Below, one piece after another: positions 53,528-64,000 of a DNA stretch of 64,000 nt. The position numbers and the translations under genes are program-made. The first letter of the stretch is position 1, and each line of letters opens with the position of its first letter. Location: assembly GCA_000814665.1 (NCBI GenBank), contig JWIH01000016.1, positions 297,409-361,408 on the forward strand, given 5' to 3'. Under the pieces are notes generated by a model. It did no database searches, was not told the origin of the DNA, and worked only from the letters and a program-made list of their open reading frames with translations. The DNA comes from Pseudoalteromonas flavipulchra NCIMB 2033 = ATCC BAA-314 (GTDB lineage Bacteria > Pseudomonadota > Gammaproteobacteria > Enterobacterales > Alteromonadaceae).

Positions 53528-53920
53528 GACGGTTTCTAAAATTCTCTCGTCGCTCTATATGGTTGCTTGCTCAAAGCTTGAGCTTGTTTGTGAGAAAAGG
53601 ATAAGAAATACTTGTTTGCAGCCTACTAAGCGATATGCCTAAACAATAATCGAAATAAAATTTCCGCTGTAAACTTTGTTCAATATTTGCGCAAGTGGTT
53701 GAATTCTCGATTGCTTGCCGCCATATCCTCAAACTGTAATCGGTACGTCATGTTAACGCGTTAAATTAATTAAAAATTGAACTATCTTTGATGCGACATT
53801 GCTGATACAATTGCCCGCCCTTGAAAGACATAATCACAGTTTTTTGAGTGGAATTTAACCTAAATGCCTTGATTTTGAACGAAATCTAGGCGAGTTGTAA
53901 CTACACCGGAGGTCATTAAG
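53528..53920 (+). promoter_or_regulatory. Gene-free leader of the spc operon with promoter
   Basis: No gene is seen in these 393 bp. A -10 TACAAT at 53806-53811 is followed by a GC-rich discriminator (TGCCCGCCC), as in ribosomal promoters under stringent control; the -35 is weak. A transcript would start near 53818 and carry a leader of about 100 bases to rplN, which has GGAGG as ribosome site. The S10-operon genes expected here in most relatives are absent. Confidence 0.6.
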
Positions 53921-54289
53921 ATGATCCAAATGCAAACTCAGCTGGACGTTGCTGATAACAGCGGCGCTCGCAAAGTGCAGTGTATAAAAGTCCTTGGTGG
54001 TTCGCACCGTCGCTACGCAGCGGTTGGCGACATCATTAAAGTTTCTGTTAAAGAAGCGATTCCTCGCGGCAAAGTGAAGAAAGGTGATGTTAAAAACGCA
54101 GTAGTAGTGCGTACTAAAAAAGGCGTACGTCGTCCAGACGGCTCTTTAATCCGTTTCGATAGCAATGCGGCTGTTATCTTAAATGATAACTTACAGCCTA
54201 TTGGTACTCGTATCTTCGGCCCTGTGACTCGTGAACTTCGTACTGAAAAGTTCATGAAGATCGTTTCACTAGCACCAGAAGTACTATAA
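53921..54289 (+). CDS. rplN: 50S ribosomal protein L14
   Basis: 122 residues, full family length, starting [27 protein letters not shown] and containing [22 protein letters not shown]. First gene of the spc operon. It is preceded by GGAGG and its own promoter rather than by rpsQ. Confidence 0.98.
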   Translation: MIQMQTQLDVADNSGARKVQCIKVLGGSHRRYAAVGDIIKVSVKEAIPRGKVKKGDVKNAVVVRTKKGVRRPDGSLIRFDSNAAVILNDNLQPIGTRIFGPVTRELRTEKFMKIVSLAPEVL

Positions 54290-54299
54290 GGAGTCGATC

Positions 54300-54614
54300 A
54301 TGGCAGCAAAAATCCGTCGTGATGACGAAGTAATCGTACTAGCCGGTAAAGACAAAGGTAAGCGCGGTAAAGTGCTTTCAGTTGTTACTGAAACTGGCCG
54401 AGTATTTGTTGAAGGCGTTAACATCATCAAGAAACACCAGAAGCCTGTACCACAACTACAGCAAGCTGGCGGTGTTGTTGAGAAAGAAGCGTCAGTCGAC
54501 GTATCAAACGTAGCGATTTTCAATGCCGAAACTGGCAAAGCGGATCGTGTAGGTTTTAGATTTGAAGACGGTAAAAAAGTCCGTTTCTTCAAGTCTACCG
54601 GTAAAACTATTTAA
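54300..54614 (+). CDS. rplX: 50S ribosomal protein L24
   Basis: 104 residues; [22 protein letters not shown] is the KOW motif and NIIKKHQKP follows. Assembly-initiating large-subunit protein. Second gene of spc, 10 bp after rplN, with AAGGAG before it. Confidence 0.98.
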   Translation: MAAKIRRDDEVIVLAGKDKGKRGKVLSVVTETGRVFVEGVNIIKKHQKPVPQLQQAGGVVEKEASVDVSNVAIFNAETGKADRVGFRFEDGKKVRFFKSTGKTI

Positions 54615-54629
54615 TAGTTGGAGTAGACG

Positions 54630-55169
54630 ATGGCGAAACTGCATGAAGTGTACAAAGACAAAGTGGTAAAAGAGCTTCAAGAGAAGTTCGGTTACAGCTC
54701 TGTCATGCAAGTCCCTCAGATCGAAAAGATCACACTTAACATGGGTGTGGGCGAAGCCCTAGCTGACAAGAAAATTCTAGAAAACGCAGTAGCAGACCTA
54801 GAATCAATCTCTGGTCAGAAGCCTCTAGTGACTAAAGCACGCAAATCAGTTGCTGGCTTTAAGATCCGTGAAGGTTACCCAATTGGCTGTAAAGTAACCC
54901 TACGCGGCGAGCGTATGTGGGATTTCCTAGAGCGTTTAGTCTCTATCGCGATGCCACGTATTCGTGACTTCCGCGGTGTTAGCGCAAAGTCTTTTGACGG
55001 TCGCGGTAACTACTCTATGGGCGTACGTGAACAAATCATCTTCCCAGAAATCGATTATGATAAAGTAGACCGCGTTCGCGGTATGGATATCACAATCACT
55101 ACTTCTGCGAAAACAGATGACGAAGGCCGTGCGTTGTTAGAAGCGTTCAACTTCCCATTCAAAAAGTAA
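54630..55169 (+). CDS. rplE: 50S ribosomal protein L5
   Basis: 179 residues, full length: [42 protein letters not shown], and [20 protein letters not shown]. Binds 5S rRNA. In E. coli the region around this gene's start is the S8 feedback site of spc; I cannot delineate that structure here by eye. Confidence 0.98.
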   Translation: MAKLHEVYKDKVVKELQEKFGYSSVMQVPQIEKITLNMGVGEALADKKILENAVADLESISGQKPLVTKARKSVAGFKIREGYPIGCKVTLRGERMWDFLERLVSIAMPRIRDFRGVSAKSFDGRGNYSMGVREQIIFPEIDYDKVDRVRGMDITITTSAKTDDEGRALLEAFNFPFKK

Positions 55170-55179
55170 GGGTAGGGTT

Positions 55180-55485
55180 ATGGCAAAGAATTCAATGAAA
55201 GCACGTGACGTAAAACGTGCTAAATTAGTTACTCAGTATGCTGAAAAGCGTGCTGCGTTAAAAGCTATCATCAGCGATGTTAATGCATCTGATGATGAGC
55301 GTTGGGATGCAGTGTTAAAGCTACAGTCTTTACCACGCGATTCTAGCCCTTCACGTCAACGTAATCGTTGTAACATCACGGGCCGCCCTCATGGTTACCT
55401 TCGCAAGTTCGGCTTAAGCCGTATTAAAGTTCGCGAAGCAGCGATGCGCGGTGAAATTCCTGGCCTTAAAAAGGCTAGCTGGTAA
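55180..55485 (+). CDS. rpsN: 30S ribosomal protein S14
   Basis: 101 residues, the long zinc-free form (no CXXC pair): [16 protein letters not shown] at the start, [21 protein letters not shown], and [11 protein letters not shown] at the end. Confidence 0.98.
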   Translation: MAKNSMKARDVKRAKLVTQYAEKRAALKAIISDVNASDDERWDAVLKLQSLPRDSSPSRQRNRCNITGRPHGYLRKFGLSRIKVREAAMRGEIPGLKKASW

Positions 55486-55505
55486 TAGAATCACGGGAGT
55501 AAGAC

Positions 55506-55898
55506 ATGAGCTTGCAAGATCCAATTGCGGATTTGTTCACACGTATCCGTAACGGTCAGTCTGCGAAGAAGGTATCTGTTTCAATGCCAACTTCAAAGCT
55601 GAAAGTAGCTGTAGCTAAGGTACTTAAAGACGAAGGTTATATCACTGACTTCGCAGTATCTGGTGACGTAAAAGCAGAATTGACTATCGAACTTAAGTAC
55701 TTCGAAGGCAAAGCTGTAATCGAAAACATCCAGCGTGTTAGCCGCCCTGGTCTACGTATCTATAAGAGACGTGATGAATTACCTAAGGTAATGGGTGGTC
55801 TAGGTATCGCTATCGTATCAACTTCTAAAGGCCTGATGACAGACCGCGCTGCGCGTACCGCTGGCGTTGGTGGTGAAATCATTGGCTTTGTAGCTTAA
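55506..55898 (+). CDS. rpsH: 30S ribosomal protein S8
   Basis: 130 residues: [40 protein letters not shown], and [11 protein letters not shown]. Binds the central domain of 16S rRNA; in E. coli it is the repressor of the spc operon. Confidence 0.98.
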   Translation: MSLQDPIADLFTRIRNGQSAKKVSVSMPTSKLKVAVAKVLKDEGYITDFAVSGDVKAELTIELKYFEGKAVIENIQRVSRPGLRIYKRRDELPKVMGGLGIAIVSTSKGLMTDRAARTAGVGGEIIGFVA

Positions 55899-55911
55899 TC
55901 GGAGGGGAACT

Positions 55912-56442
55912 ATGTCTCGTATAGCGAAGGCTCCAATCAATGTTCCTGCCGGTGTTGAAGTTACAATTAACGGCCAGGACATCAAAGTTAAAGGCAAGAA
56001 CGGTGAATTAACTCGCACAATCAACGATGCGGTTGAAGTTTCACTAAACGACAACGTTATCACTACAGCTCCTCGTGAAGTTGCTAATGCTTGGGCTCAA
56101 GCTGGTACTGCACGTGCGCTAATCAACAACATGATTGTTGGTGTTAACGATGGTTATGAGAAGAAACTACAGCTAGTAGGTGTTGGTTACCGTGCGGCAG
56201 TTAAGGGCAATTCATTAGATTTAACCCTTGGCTTTTCTCACCCAGTGAACTTCGAGATCCCAACAGGTATCACTATCGAAGCTCCAAGCCAGACTGAAAT
56301 TGTTGTTAAAGGCGCAGACAAGCAGTTAGTTGGTCAAACAGCTGCTAACATCCGCTCATACCGTGAACCAGAGCCTTATAAAGGTAAAGGTGTACGTTAC
56401 GCTGATGAGCACGTGCGTCGTAAAGAGGCTAAGAAGAAGTAA
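55912..56442 (+). CDS. rplF: 50S ribosomal protein L6
   Basis: 176 residues: [37 protein letters not shown], and [23 protein letters not shown] at the C-terminus. GGAGG precedes the start. Confidence 0.98.
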   Translation: MSRIAKAPINVPAGVEVTINGQDIKVKGKNGELTRTINDAVEVSLNDNVITTAPREVANAWAQAGTARALINNMIVGVNDGYEKKLQLVGVGYRAAVKGNSLDLTLGFSHPVNFEIPTGITIEAPSQTEIVVKGADKQLVGQTAANIRSYREPEPYKGKGVRYADEHVRRKEAKKK

Positions 56443-56451
56443 GGTAAGACG

Positions 56452-56802
56452 ATGGATAAGAAAACAGCTCGTCTACGTCGTGCTAAGCGCACTCGTAGAA
56501 ATATTATCGAACAAGGCACAACACGTCTTGTTATCCACCGCACGCCACGTCACATTTACGCTCAAGTAATCAATGCTGAGGGTAATGTACTGGCTGCTGC
56601 TTCTACTGTTGAAAAAGCAATTGTTGAAACAGTTAAAGGCACAGGCAACATCGAAGCGGCTCAAGCAGTTGGTAAAGCAATCGCTGAGCGCGTAGCTGAC
56701 AAAGGCGTTGAAAAAATCGCTTTTGATCGCAGTGGCTTTAAATATCACGGCCGTGTGAAGGCGCTAGCTGATGCTGCGCGCGAAGCCGGTCTGCAATTCT
56801 AG
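56452..56802 (+). CDS. rplR: 50S ribosomal protein L18
   Basis: 116 residues: [35 protein letters not shown], and [26 protein letters not shown]. Binds 5S rRNA. Confidence 0.98.
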   Translation: MDKKTARLRRAKRTRRNIIEQGTTRLVIHRTPRHIYAQVINAEGNVLAAASTVEKAIVETVKGTGNIEAAQAVGKAIAERVADKGVEKIAFDRSGFKYHGRVKALADAAREAGLQF

Positions 56803-56811
56803 GAGTAGACA

Positions 56812-57318
56812 ATGGCTAACGTAGAAGCAAAAGCACAACAGCCTGAATTGGCTGAAAAGCTAATCGCGGTAAACCGTGTGTCTAAAGTGGTTAAAGGTGG
56901 TCGTATCTTTAGCTTCACTGCACTAACAGTAGTTGGTGATGGCGCTGGTAAAGTAGGTTTTGGTTATGGTAAAGCACGTGAAGTTCCTGCTGCTATTCAA
57001 AAAGCAATGGAAAAAGCACGTCGTAACATGATCACAGTTGAACTTAAAGGTAACACGCTACAGCACCCAATCAAGGGTCGCCACGCGGGTTCTAAAGTTT
57101 ACATGCAGCCTGCATCTGAAGGTACAGGTATCATTGCAGGTGGTGCGATGCGTGCAGTACTAGAAGTAACTGGCGTACAGAACGTACTATCTAAAGCATA
57201 CGGTTCAACTAACCCGATCAACATCGTTCGCGCAACTATCGCAGCGCTAGAGAATATGAATTCTCCAGAAGGTATTGCTGCGAAGCGTGGTCTTAGCGTT
57301 GACGAAATCTTGGGGTAA
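56812..57318 (+). CDS. rpsE: 30S ribosomal protein S5
   Basis: 168 residues: [39 protein letters not shown], and [19 protein letters not shown]. Decoding-fidelity protein. Confidence 0.98.
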   Translation: MANVEAKAQQPELAEKLIAVNRVSKVVKGGRIFSFTALTVVGDGAGKVGFGYGKAREVPAAIQKAMEKARRNMITVELKGNTLQHPIKGRHAGSKVYMQPASEGTGIIAGGAMRAVLEVTGVQNVLSKAYGSTNPINIVRATIAALENMNSPEGIAAKRGLSVDEILG

Positions 57319-57324
57319 GACACC

Positions 57325-57504
57325 ATGGCAAACACAGTAAAAGTAACTCAAGTACGTAGCTCAATCGGTCGTTTACCGAAGCATAAAGCTACATTACGTG
57401 GCCTTGGTTTACGTCGTATCAACCACACTGTTGAGCTAGAAGATACGCCAGCAGTTCGCGGTATGATCAACCAAGTTTCTTACATGGTTAAGGTTGAGGG
57501 GTAA
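57325..57504 (+). CDS. rpmD: 50S ribosomal protein L30
   Basis: 59 residues: [20 protein letters not shown], then [20 protein letters not shown] and a final VSYMVKVEG. Short gene in the expected place between rpsE and rplO; the stop lies 4 bp before the rplO start. Confidence 0.97.
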   Translation: MANTVKVTQVRSSIGRLPKHKATLRGLGLRRINHTVELEDTPAVRGMINQVSYMVKVEG

Positions 57505-57508
57505 TTCG

Positions 57509-57943
57509 ATGAACTTGAATACACTTTCACCTGCTGCAGGTTCAAAAACAGCTGGTAAGCGTCTTGGCCGTGGTATCGGTTCTGGTCTTGGTAAGACTGG
57601 TGGCCGTGGTCACAAAGGTCAAAAGTCACGCTCTGGCGGTAAAGTACGCGTTGGTTTCGAAGGCGGTCAAATGCCTATGCAACGTCGTCTACCTAAGTTT
57701 GGTTTCACTTCACGCAAGTCTCTTGTGTCTAAAGAAGTGAATCTATTCGAAATCGCTAAAGTTGAAGGCGATGTGGTAGATCTAAACGCGTTACAGGCAG
57801 CTGGTATCGTTAAAAAGAACATCCAGTTCGTAAAAGTTGTAAAATCTGGCGAAGTTTCACGCGCTGTTACTGTTAAAGGCATGAAAGTGTCTAAAGGTGC
57901 ACGCGAAGCTATCGAAGCTGCCGGAGGCAAGGTAGAAGACTAA
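57509..57943 (+). CDS. rplO: 50S ribosomal protein L15
   Basis: 144 residues: [39 protein letters not shown] and the KSRSGG block. ATG 57509 is the family start; an in-frame codon 15 bp upstream overlaps rpmD. Confidence 0.98.
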   Translation: MNLNTLSPAAGSKTAGKRLGRGIGSGLGKTGGRGHKGQKSRSGGKVRVGFEGGQMPMQRRLPKFGFTSRKSLVSKEVNLFEIAKVEGDVVDLNALQAAGIVKKNIQFVKVVKSGEVSRAVTVKGMKVSKGAREAIEAAGGKVED

Positions 57944-57954
57944 GGAAGTACGCT

Positions 57955-59283
57955 ATGGCTAAACCAGGTCAAGATATGCAAAGTGCACAAAGTGGGCTTG
58001 CGGAACTGAAGCGCCGATTACTATTCGTATTGGGTGCTATCATTATTTACCGTCTGGGCTCTTTTGTGCCAATCCCTGGGATTGACGCCGCTGTACTTGC
58101 CGAATTCTTCGAGCAACAAAAGGGCACCATTGTTGAGATGTTCAACATGTTCAGCGGTGGTGCGCTTGAGCGTGCATCGGTATTGGCGCTAGGTATTATG
58201 CCGTACATCTCGGCTTCGATTATTATGCAGCTATTAACGCACATACATCCTGCGATGATAGAGCTTAAGAAAGAAGGTGAGCAAGGGCGTAAGAAAATCA
58301 GCCAGTATACGCGTTATGGTACGCTTGTGCTTGCTACATTCCAATCGATAGGTATCGCTACTGGTCTACCTAACATGATGGAAGGCCTAGTTGTGAATCC
58401 AGGCTTCGGCTTTTATTTCACAGCTGTAGTGAGCTTAGTCACAGGAACTATGTTCCTTATGTGGTTGGGCGAACAAATCACTGAGCGTGGTATCGGTAAC
58501 GGTATCTCAGTTCTAATATTTGTTGGTATTGTAGCTAACCTGCCGTCTGCAATTGGTTCGACAGCAGAAATGGCGCGCCAAGGTGATCTGCATATTTTAG
58601 CATTGTTATTGATTGCGGTAATCGTATTCGCCGTAACTTACCTAGTTGTGTTCTTCGAACGTGGTCAACGTCGTATCGTTGTAAACTATGCGAAGCGTCA
58701 ACAAGGTCGTCAGGTATTTGCTGCTCAAAGCACGCACTTACCACTAAAAGTTAACATGGCGGGTGTTATTCCACCAATCTTTGCTAGCAGTATCATTTTG
58801 TTCCCTGGTACAATAGCAAGCTGGTTTGGCCAAGGTGAAGGTCCGGTCGCTGATGTGCTACAAGCTATCTCAGCAGTATTGACTCCAGGTCAACCACTGT
58901 ATGCGATGGTATTAGCTGCGGCTATTATCTTCTTCTGCTTCTTCTACACTGCGTTGGTGTTTAACCCGCGTGAGACAGCAGATAACCTGAAAAAATCTGG
59001 CGCTTTTATTCCAGGCATTCGTCCAGGTGAGCAGACATCTAAATACATTGATAAAGTGATGACACGCCTGACATTGGCAGGTGCTTTGTATATAACCTTT
59101 ATCTGTCTGGTGCCCGAGTTTATGACTATGGCATGGCAAACGCCATTCTACTTCGGCGGTACATCGATTCTGATTATCGTTGTTGTCATCATGGACTTTA
59201 TGGCACAAGTACAGACTCATATGATGTCACATCAATATGATTCTGTGCTGAAAAAAGCGAACCTTAAAGGCTACGGCCGTTAA
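57955..59283 (+). CDS. secY: Preprotein translocase subunit SecY
   Basis: The 442-residue channel subunit of SecYEG, with ten membrane helices. Blocks include [35 protein letters not shown] and the plug region after it, [36 protein letters not shown], and [14 protein letters not shown]. In the conserved spc position after rplO. Confidence 0.98.
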   Translation: MAKPGQDMQSAQSGLAELKRRLLFVLGAIIIYRLGSFVPIPGIDAAVLAEFFEQQKGTIVEMFNMFSGGALERASVLALGIMPYISASIIMQLLTHIHPAMIELKKEGEQGRKKISQYTRYGTLVLATFQSIGIATGLPNMMEGLVVNPGFGFYFTAVVSLVTGTMFLMWLGEQITERGIGNGISVLIFVGIVANLPSAIGSTAEMARQGDLHILALLLIAVIVFAVTYLVVFFERGQRRIVVNYAKRQQGRQVFAAQSTHLPLKVNMAGVIPPIFASSIILFPGTIASWFGQGEGPVADVLQAISAVLTPGQPLYAMVLAAAIIFFCFFYTALVFNPRETADNLKKSGAFIPGIRPGEQTSKYIDKVMTRLTLAGALYITFICLVPEFMTMAWQTPFYFGGTSILIIVVVIMDFMAQVQTHMMSHQYDSVLKKANLKGYGR

Positions 59284-59305
59284 GGTCAGTTTACGGAGTT
59301 GAGTA

Positions 59306-59419
59306 ATGAAAGTACGTGCTTCCGTTAAGAAAATTTGCCGTAACTGCAAAGTAATCAAGCGTGCAGGTGTTGTACGTGTGATCTGCAGTGAGCCAAAGCA
59401 CAAGCAAAGGCAAGGCTAA
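59306..59419 (+). CDS. rpmJ: 50S ribosomal protein L36
   Basis: 37 residues: [20 protein letters not shown] with the zinc ligands Cys11, Cys14, Cys27 and His33, so the C+ (zinc-binding) form. Last gene of spc, followed by a terminator-like hairpin. Confidence 0.97.
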   Translation: MKVRASVKKICRNCKVIKRAGVVRVICSEPKHKQRQG

Positions 59420-59434
59420 GCAAATTAAGTCGTG

Positions 59435-59467
59435 CAGGCTGAGTAACTTTACTTAGCCTGTTTCTTT
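59435..59467 (+). terminator. Terminator between the spc and alpha operons
   Basis: 12-bp stem CAGGCTGAGTAA-CT-TTACTTAGCCTG with one G-T pair (59435-59460), followed by TTTCTTT. It probably reduces spc read-through into rpsM. Confidence 0.8.
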
Positions 59468-59472
59468 GGTAA

Positions 59473-59553
59473 AACTTGAATGTCGGTTGGGTATCCTATA
59501 CGGGCTTTCCAGCAAGATGATAATCAAGTTTATTTATAGGAGATATGTTAGTG
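59473..59553 (+). promoter_or_regulatory. Alpha-operon leader pseudoknot, S4 autoregulation site
   Basis: AACTTGA (59473-59479) pairs exactly with TCAAGTT (59524-59530). Between them the sequence GGTATCC..ACGGGCTTTCCAGCA closely follows the E. coli alpha leader as I recall it, and AGGAGA plus the GTG start complete the site. In E. coli, S4 binding here traps the 30S subunit and shuts off rpsM-rpsK-rpsD-rplQ translation. Confidence 0.8.
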
Positions 59554-59907
59554 GCCCGTATCGCAGGCATTAACGTTCCTGATCATAAGCATGCTGTTAT
59601 CGGTTTAACAAGCATCTATGGTGTAGGTAAAACTCGCGCTAAGGCGATCTTAGCTGCGACAGGTATCGCTGAAACTACTAAAATCGGCGAGTTAAATGAC
59701 GAAACACTTGACATCCTTCGTGAAGAAGTTGGCAAGTACACTGTTGAAGGTGATCTTCGTCGTGAAGTTACACTAAACATCAAGCGTCTTATGGACCTAG
59801 GTTGTTTCCGTGGCTTACGTCACCGTCGTTCGCTACCACTACGTGGTCAGCGTACTAAGACTAACGCGCGTACTCGTAAGGGTCCTCGCAAGCCTATCAA
59901 GAAATAA
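59551..59907 (+). CDS. rpsM: 30S ribosomal protein S13
   Basis: 118 residues, the same length as E. coli S13: (M)[30 protein letters not shown] and [30 protein letters not shown] 59551 is chosen because the family starts here, AGGAGA is 7 bases upstream, and E. coli uses the same GTG in its S4-controlled leader. The ATG at 59545 is too close to that ribosome site. Confidence 0.97.
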   Translation: MARIAGINVPDHKHAVIGLTSIYGVGKTRAKAILAATGIAETTKIGELNDETLDILREEVGKYTVEGDLRREVTLNIKRLMDLGCFRGLRHRRSLPLRGQRTKTNARTRKGPRKPIKK

Positions 59908-59920
59908 GGTGGGGTAAGTT

Positions 59921-60307
59921 ATGGCAAAAGCACCAATTCGTCGTAAAAAGGTCAAAAAGCAGGTTGTTGACGGCATGGCTCACGTTCATGCATCTTTCAA
60001 CAACACGATTGTGACCATCACTGACCGTCAAGGTAATGCTCTTTCTTGGGCGACTGCGGGTGGTTCAGGTTTCCGTGGTTCTCGTAAGTCTACTCCATTC
60101 GCTGCACAGGTTGCTGCGGAGCGTGCAGGTGTTGCTGCACAAGAGTACGGTCTTAAGAACCTAGAAGTATTCATCAAAGGTCCAGGTCCAGGCCGTGAGT
60201 CTGCTGTTCGTGCATTGAATGCTGCTGGTTACCGTATCACTAACATCACTGACGTGACGCCAATTCCACACAATGGTTGTCGTCCACCGAAGAAACGTCG
60301 CGTATAA
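59921..60307 (+). CDS. rpsK: 30S ribosomal protein S11
   Basis: 128 residues: [38 protein letters not shown], and [20 protein letters not shown] at the end. Confidence 0.98.
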   Translation: MAKAPIRRKKVKKQVVDGMAHVHASFNNTIVTITDRQGNALSWATAGGSGFRGSRKSTPFAAQVAAERAGVAAQEYGLKNLEVFIKGPGPGRESAVRALNAAGYRITNITDVTPIPHNGCRPPKKRRV

Positions 60308-60328
60308 CAATAGGTTAGGAGAAAGAAC

Positions 60329-60949
60329 ATGGCAAGATATTTGGGCCCTAAGCTCAAGCTGAGTCGTCGTGAAGGTACTGACCTGTTCCTTAAAAGCGGC
60401 GTAAGAGCAATTGACTCTAAGTGTAAACTAGAAACAGCACCTGGTCAGCACGGCGCACGTAAAGGTCGTCTATCTGATTACGGTTTACAGCTACGTGAAA
60501 AGCAAAAAGTTCGTCGTATCTACGGTGTACTAGAAAAGCAATTCCGTAACTACTACAAAGAAGCTGCTCGCCTTAAAGGTAACACAGGTGAAAACTTGTT
60601 ACAGCTTCTAGAGCAACGTCTAGACAATGTTGTATATCGCATGGGTTTTGCAAGCACACGTGCTGAAGCGCGTCAGCTAGTAAGCCACAAAGCGGTTATG
60701 GTTAATGGTCGTGTTGTTAATATCCCTTCTTTCGTAGTTACTCCTGAAGATGTAGTAGTAATTCGCGAGAAGTCTAAAAAGCAAGCGCGTATCATCGCTG
60801 CTCTAGAGTTGGCTGAGCAACGTGAAAAGCCAACTTGGATTGAAGTTGACGGTAAGAAAATGGAAGGCACTTTCAAGCGTCTACCAGAGCGTTCTGATCT
60901 GTCTGCGGACATTAACGAACAACTAATCGTCGAACTTTACTCGAAGTAA
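60329..60949 (+). CDS. rpsD: 30S ribosomal protein S4
   Basis: 206 residues: [26 protein letters not shown]-like [21 protein letters not shown], and the S4 RNA-binding fold [20 protein letters not shown]. Assembly initiator for 30S and the predicted repressor of this operon through the leader at 59473. Confidence 0.98.
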   Translation: MARYLGPKLKLSRREGTDLFLKSGVRAIDSKCKLETAPGQHGARKGRLSDYGLQLREKQKVRRIYGVLEKQFRNYYKEAARLKGNTGENLLQLLEQRLDNVVYRMGFASTRAEARQLVSHKAVMVNGRVVNIPSFVVTPEDVVVIREKSKKQARIIAALELAEQREKPTWIEVDGKKMEGTFKRLPERSDLSADINEQLIVELYSK

Positions 60950-60973
60950 AGTTAAGAGTTAAGAGAGGATAAA

Positions 60974-61960
60974 ATGCAGGGTTCTGTAACCGAATTCCTA
61001 AAACCAAGATTAGTCGATATCGACGCTGTAAGCTCAACGCGTTCTAAAGTAGTTTTAGAGCCTCTAGAGCGTGGTTTTGGCCACACACTAGGTAATGCTC
61101 TACGTCGTATACTTCTTTCATCTATGCCTGGTTGTGCTGTGACAGAAGTTGAAATTGACGGCGTATTGCACGAGTACAGCGCGAAAGAAGGCGTACAAGA
61201 AGACATCATTGAAATTCTGTTAAACCTTAAAGGTCTAGCGGTATCTCTAGAAGGTAAAGATGAAGTTTTCCTTACCCTGACTAAGTCTGGTGTAGGCCCT
61301 GTGACTGCGGCTGATATCCAGCACGACGGAGATGTGACTATCGCCAACCCTGAGCATGTCATTTGTCACTTAACGGCTGACAATAGCGAAATCAGCATGC
61401 GCATTCGTGTTGAGCGTGGTCGCGGTTATGTACCGGCGTCTAGTCGTTTATCCTCTGATGACGATGAGCGCCCAATCGGCCGTTTGTTGCTAGATGCATC
61501 ATTCAGCCCGGTTGAGCGTATTGCGTACTCGGTTGAGTCAGCTCGTGTTGAGCAGCGTACAGACTTAGATAAACTAATCATCGATATGGAAACGAACGGC
61601 ACTTTAGATCCTGAAGAAGCGATCCGCCGTGCGTCAACTATCCTTGCTGAGCAATTAGATGCATTCGTAGACCTACGTGATGTTTCTGAGCCAGAAGAGA
61701 AAGAAGAGAAGCCGGAGTTCGATCCGATTCTACTTCGTCCAGTTGATGACTTAGAACTAACTGTACGTTCTGCAAACTGTCTGAAAGCCGAGCAAATTCA
61801 ATATATCGGTGACTTAGTACAGCGTACTGAAGTTGAGCTTCTGAAAACACCAAACCTTGGTAAGAAGTCTCTAACTGAAATTAAAGACGTGCTAGCTTCA
61901 CGTGGTCTATCTCTAGGTATGCGCCTAGAAAATTGGCCACCTGCAAGTCTAGCTGAGTAA
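60974..61960 (+). CDS. rpoA: RNA polymerase alpha subunit
   Basis: 328 residues. The N-terminal assembly domain includes [25 protein letters not shown]. An acidic linker (about 235-250) is followed by the C-terminal DNA- and activator-binding domain with [20 protein letters not shown] and [22 protein letters not shown]. Confidence 0.98.
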   Translation: MQGSVTEFLKPRLVDIDAVSSTRSKVVLEPLERGFGHTLGNALRRILLSSMPGCAVTEVEIDGVLHEYSAKEGVQEDIIEILLNLKGLAVSLEGKDEVFLTLTKSGVGPVTAADIQHDGDVTIANPEHVICHLTADNSEISMRIRVERGRGYVPASSRLSSDDDERPIGRLLLDASFSPVERIAYSVESARVEQRTDLDKLIIDMETNGTLDPEEAIRRASTILAEQLDAFVDLRDVSEPEEKEEKPEFDPILLRPVDDLELTVRSANCLKAEQIQYIGDLVQRTEVELLKTPNLGKKSLTEIKDVLASRGLSLGMRLENWPPASLAE

Positions 61961-61999
61961 TCTAAGTTACTATATTAGTTTAGTTAGAAGGATAGGGTC

Positions 62000-62398
62000 A
62001 TGCGCCATCGTAAGAGTGGTCGTCAATTAAACCGTAACAGCAGCCATCGCAAAGCGATGTTTAGCAACATGGCTGGTTCTTTGGTGAAGCACGAAATCAT
62101 CAAAACTACTTTGCCTAAAGCAAAAGAGCTGCGCCGTGTAATTGAACCTTTAATCACACTGGCTAAGACTGACAGCGTAGCAAACCGTCGTTTAGCGTTT
62201 GCTCGCACGCGTGATAAAGAAGTAGTTGGTAAATTGTTCACTGAGATCGGTCCTCGTTTCGCGGATCGTCCAGGTGGTTACACTCGTATTCTTAAGTGTG
62301 GCTTCCGTACAGGTGACAATGCGCCAATGGCTTACATTGAACTACTAGATCGCCCAGCGACTGAAGAAGTTCAAGAAGACGCGCAGTCTGCAGAGTAA
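62000..62398 (+). CDS. rplQ: 50S ribosomal protein L17
   Basis: 132 residues: [42 protein letters not shown], and [24 protein letters not shown]. Last gene of the alpha operon, followed by a strong terminator. Confidence 0.98.
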   Translation: MRHRKSGRQLNRNSSHRKAMFSNMAGSLVKHEIIKTTLPKAKELRRVIEPLITLAKTDSVANRRLAFARTRDKEVVGKLFTEIGPRFADRPGGYTRILKCGFRTGDNAPMAYIELLDRPATEEVQEDAQSAE

Positions 62399-62424
62399 TT
62401 AGTCTTATTAAAGACACAAAAAAA

Positions 62425-62450
62425 GCCGAGCATAGCTCGGCTTTTTCTTT
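62425..62450 (+). terminator. Terminator of the alpha operon
   Basis: 7-bp stem GCCGAGC-ATA-GCTCGGC (62425-62441) with A-tract before and TTTTTCTTTTTC after. Confidence 0.92.
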
Positions 62451-62914
62451 TTCATAACCCGCACAGTACAATCTCTAGTCTTAGATTTAAACCACAGCTT
62501 ATTTTCGTAAAGATGCAGATGAACATAAGCAAATAGACCCACACCATAATACTCAGACTCTACAAAATTAACCTCCCATCAAGAACTATCTAAGTTCAAG
62601 CTTTTGATTAGGTATATTTAAATGTGCAGATTAACTAAAACTTGGTGAATAAACTCCTCTGGTTACAAGGGTCGCTTAGTTAACGATGATGGTGAGTGTA
62701 GATGAGCCAATCACGTAAACATCTAAGGAGAAACGGGGCTACGATATGGTAACTATATAGAGGTGCTAGCGTCAGATAATGGGTTAACTGTATAAAGCAG
62801 CCATAAAATGACATTATGAAGGTCCATTTTATCATCATTTAGTGCGGTTTATGGACGTTTCGCTTTATTTTTGCTCGAACAAACGTTTTTTCGCAATTTT
62901 CTTTAAAAAAAGGG
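62451..62914. other. Gene-free region between rplQ and the rRNA operon
   Basis: I see no coding region or tRNA in these 464 bp. The last 30 bases are A/T-rich (62886-62913) and could serve as an UP element for the rRNA promoter. Confidence 0.6.
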
Positions 62915-62942
62915 TTGCACTAAAATCGGATCGCCCTATAAT
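62915..62942 (+). promoter_or_regulatory. rRNA operon promoter P1
   Basis: -35 TTGCAC, 16-bp spacer, perfect -10 TATAAT (62937-62942), then the GC-rich discriminator GCGACCCC typical of stringently controlled rRNA promoters. An A/T-rich tract lies just upstream. Confidence 0.88.
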
Positions 62943-63062
62943 GCGACCCCACTGACACGGGGCACTACGCTGAAAAGCAAAGTATCACGAGTTAGCGTCA
63001 AGTAAAACTTAGCTTTGAAAACTTAAGAGAAAACTTCTTCAAAAGAAATTCAAAATTAAGTG

Positions 63063-63090
63063 TTGACAAAAAATCGGGGATGCTTAAAAT
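63063..63090 (+). promoter_or_regulatory. rRNA operon promoter P2
   Basis: Perfect -35 TTGACA, 16-bp spacer, -10 TAAAAT (63085-63090), discriminator GCACACC. About 148 bp downstream of P1, a spacing like E. coli rrn tandem promoters. Confidence 0.88.
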
Positions 63091-63124
63091 GCACACCCCT
63101 CGAAACAACGAAATGTTTCGAAAC

Positions 63125-63136
63125 GTTCTTTAAAAA
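63125..63136 (+). promoter_or_regulatory. rRNA antitermination boxA
   Basis: GTTCTTTAAAAA, close to the rrn boxA consensus TGCTCTTTAAAAA, in the leader between P2 and 16S. NusB-S10 would bind it in the transcript. Confidence 0.75.
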
Positions 63137-63341
63137 TATGAAGCAATCATCTGTGTGGGCACTCGTGCAGGTTGAGTTCTAACAGCAGATTCTAGTTCGC
63201 TAGATGACGCAAACAAATTTAGAGTCTCAATTGTAACTGAGTGACTATATAGTCAATTCGTTTTGATTTTACTTTTTTGAAAAGTAGAAACAAACAATCA
63301 GAATTCATTGAGCACGAAACTTAGGTTTCGAAAAAACTTTT

Positions 63342-64000
<659 letters not shown>

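Noticed and set aside
59545-59547. ATG start for rpsM
   Set aside because: Only 1-2 bases from the AGGAGA site; S13 family length and the E. coli alpha leader favour GTG 59551.
62451-62914. Hidden tRNA or small gene before the rRNA operon
   Set aside because: No cloverleaf, no CCA-preceded acceptor pattern and no open frame with a ribosome site was found.

Overview
The window looks like a chromosomal segment of a marine gammaproteobacterium, most likely Pseudoalteromonas. The 5' third of a 16S rRNA gene at the right edge, the spc/alpha ribosomal protein operons and the housekeeping genes (speA, speE, purT, ydhF-like, yihG-like, ybdG-like) all read as this type. The genus call rests on my recognition of the 16S and protein sequences, not on a search.

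Layout. Positions 1-3300 are an AT-rich accessory patch: an edge-truncated Y1/REP-type transposase, then two genes each followed by an integron attC-like site. A 468-bp remnant of an IS110-family element, bounded by a perfect 11-bp inverted repeat, lies at the first attC. Positions 3300-9430 are core metabolism: divergent polyamine genes speE/speA, then two tandem YihG-type acyltransferases with a YbdG-type mechanosensitive channel. Positions 9455-18251 hold a chromate-type transporter, a periplasmic binding protein and an OmpA lipoprotein. They also hold a divergent sulfur-responsive looking locus (rhodanese and YgaP-like membrane protein on one side; dithiol ArsR regulator, RND pump and adaptor on the other, with a double palindrome between) and a nitroreductase carrying the iodotyrosine-deiodinase catalytic signature. 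Positions 18339-25067 are two ABC exporter units, one with its permease fused to an M1 aminopeptidase.

The main accessory system is 25852-42514 on the minus strand: a compact operon of three NRPS genes and an MFS exporter. It reads as five modules (A-T-C-A-T / C-A-T-C-A-T / C-A-T-TE) with matched terminal docking elements. The specificity codes suggest aromatic - Thr - basic - unassigned - Val/Ile. The terminal thioesterase has Cys in place of the nucleophilic Ser (GFCEG). I do not recognise the product; no epimerase, methylase, MbtH or PPTase gene lies in the window.

Positions 42677-53527 return to ordinary genes: purT-ydhF, a TorF-type porin, an unknown protein, an AsmA-like protein, a small unknown protein, a membrane Ser/Thr kinase with a TPR-like sensor, and a polysaccharide deacetylase whose 3' end plus terminator is tandemly duplicated. 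From 53806 a promoter drives rplN to rpmJ (spc), then after a terminator and an S4-type leader pseudoknot rpsM to rplQ (alpha). The S10 operon, which normally precedes rplN, is not there. About 0.9 kb after rplQ an rRNA operon begins, with tandem promoters, a boxA and 16S.
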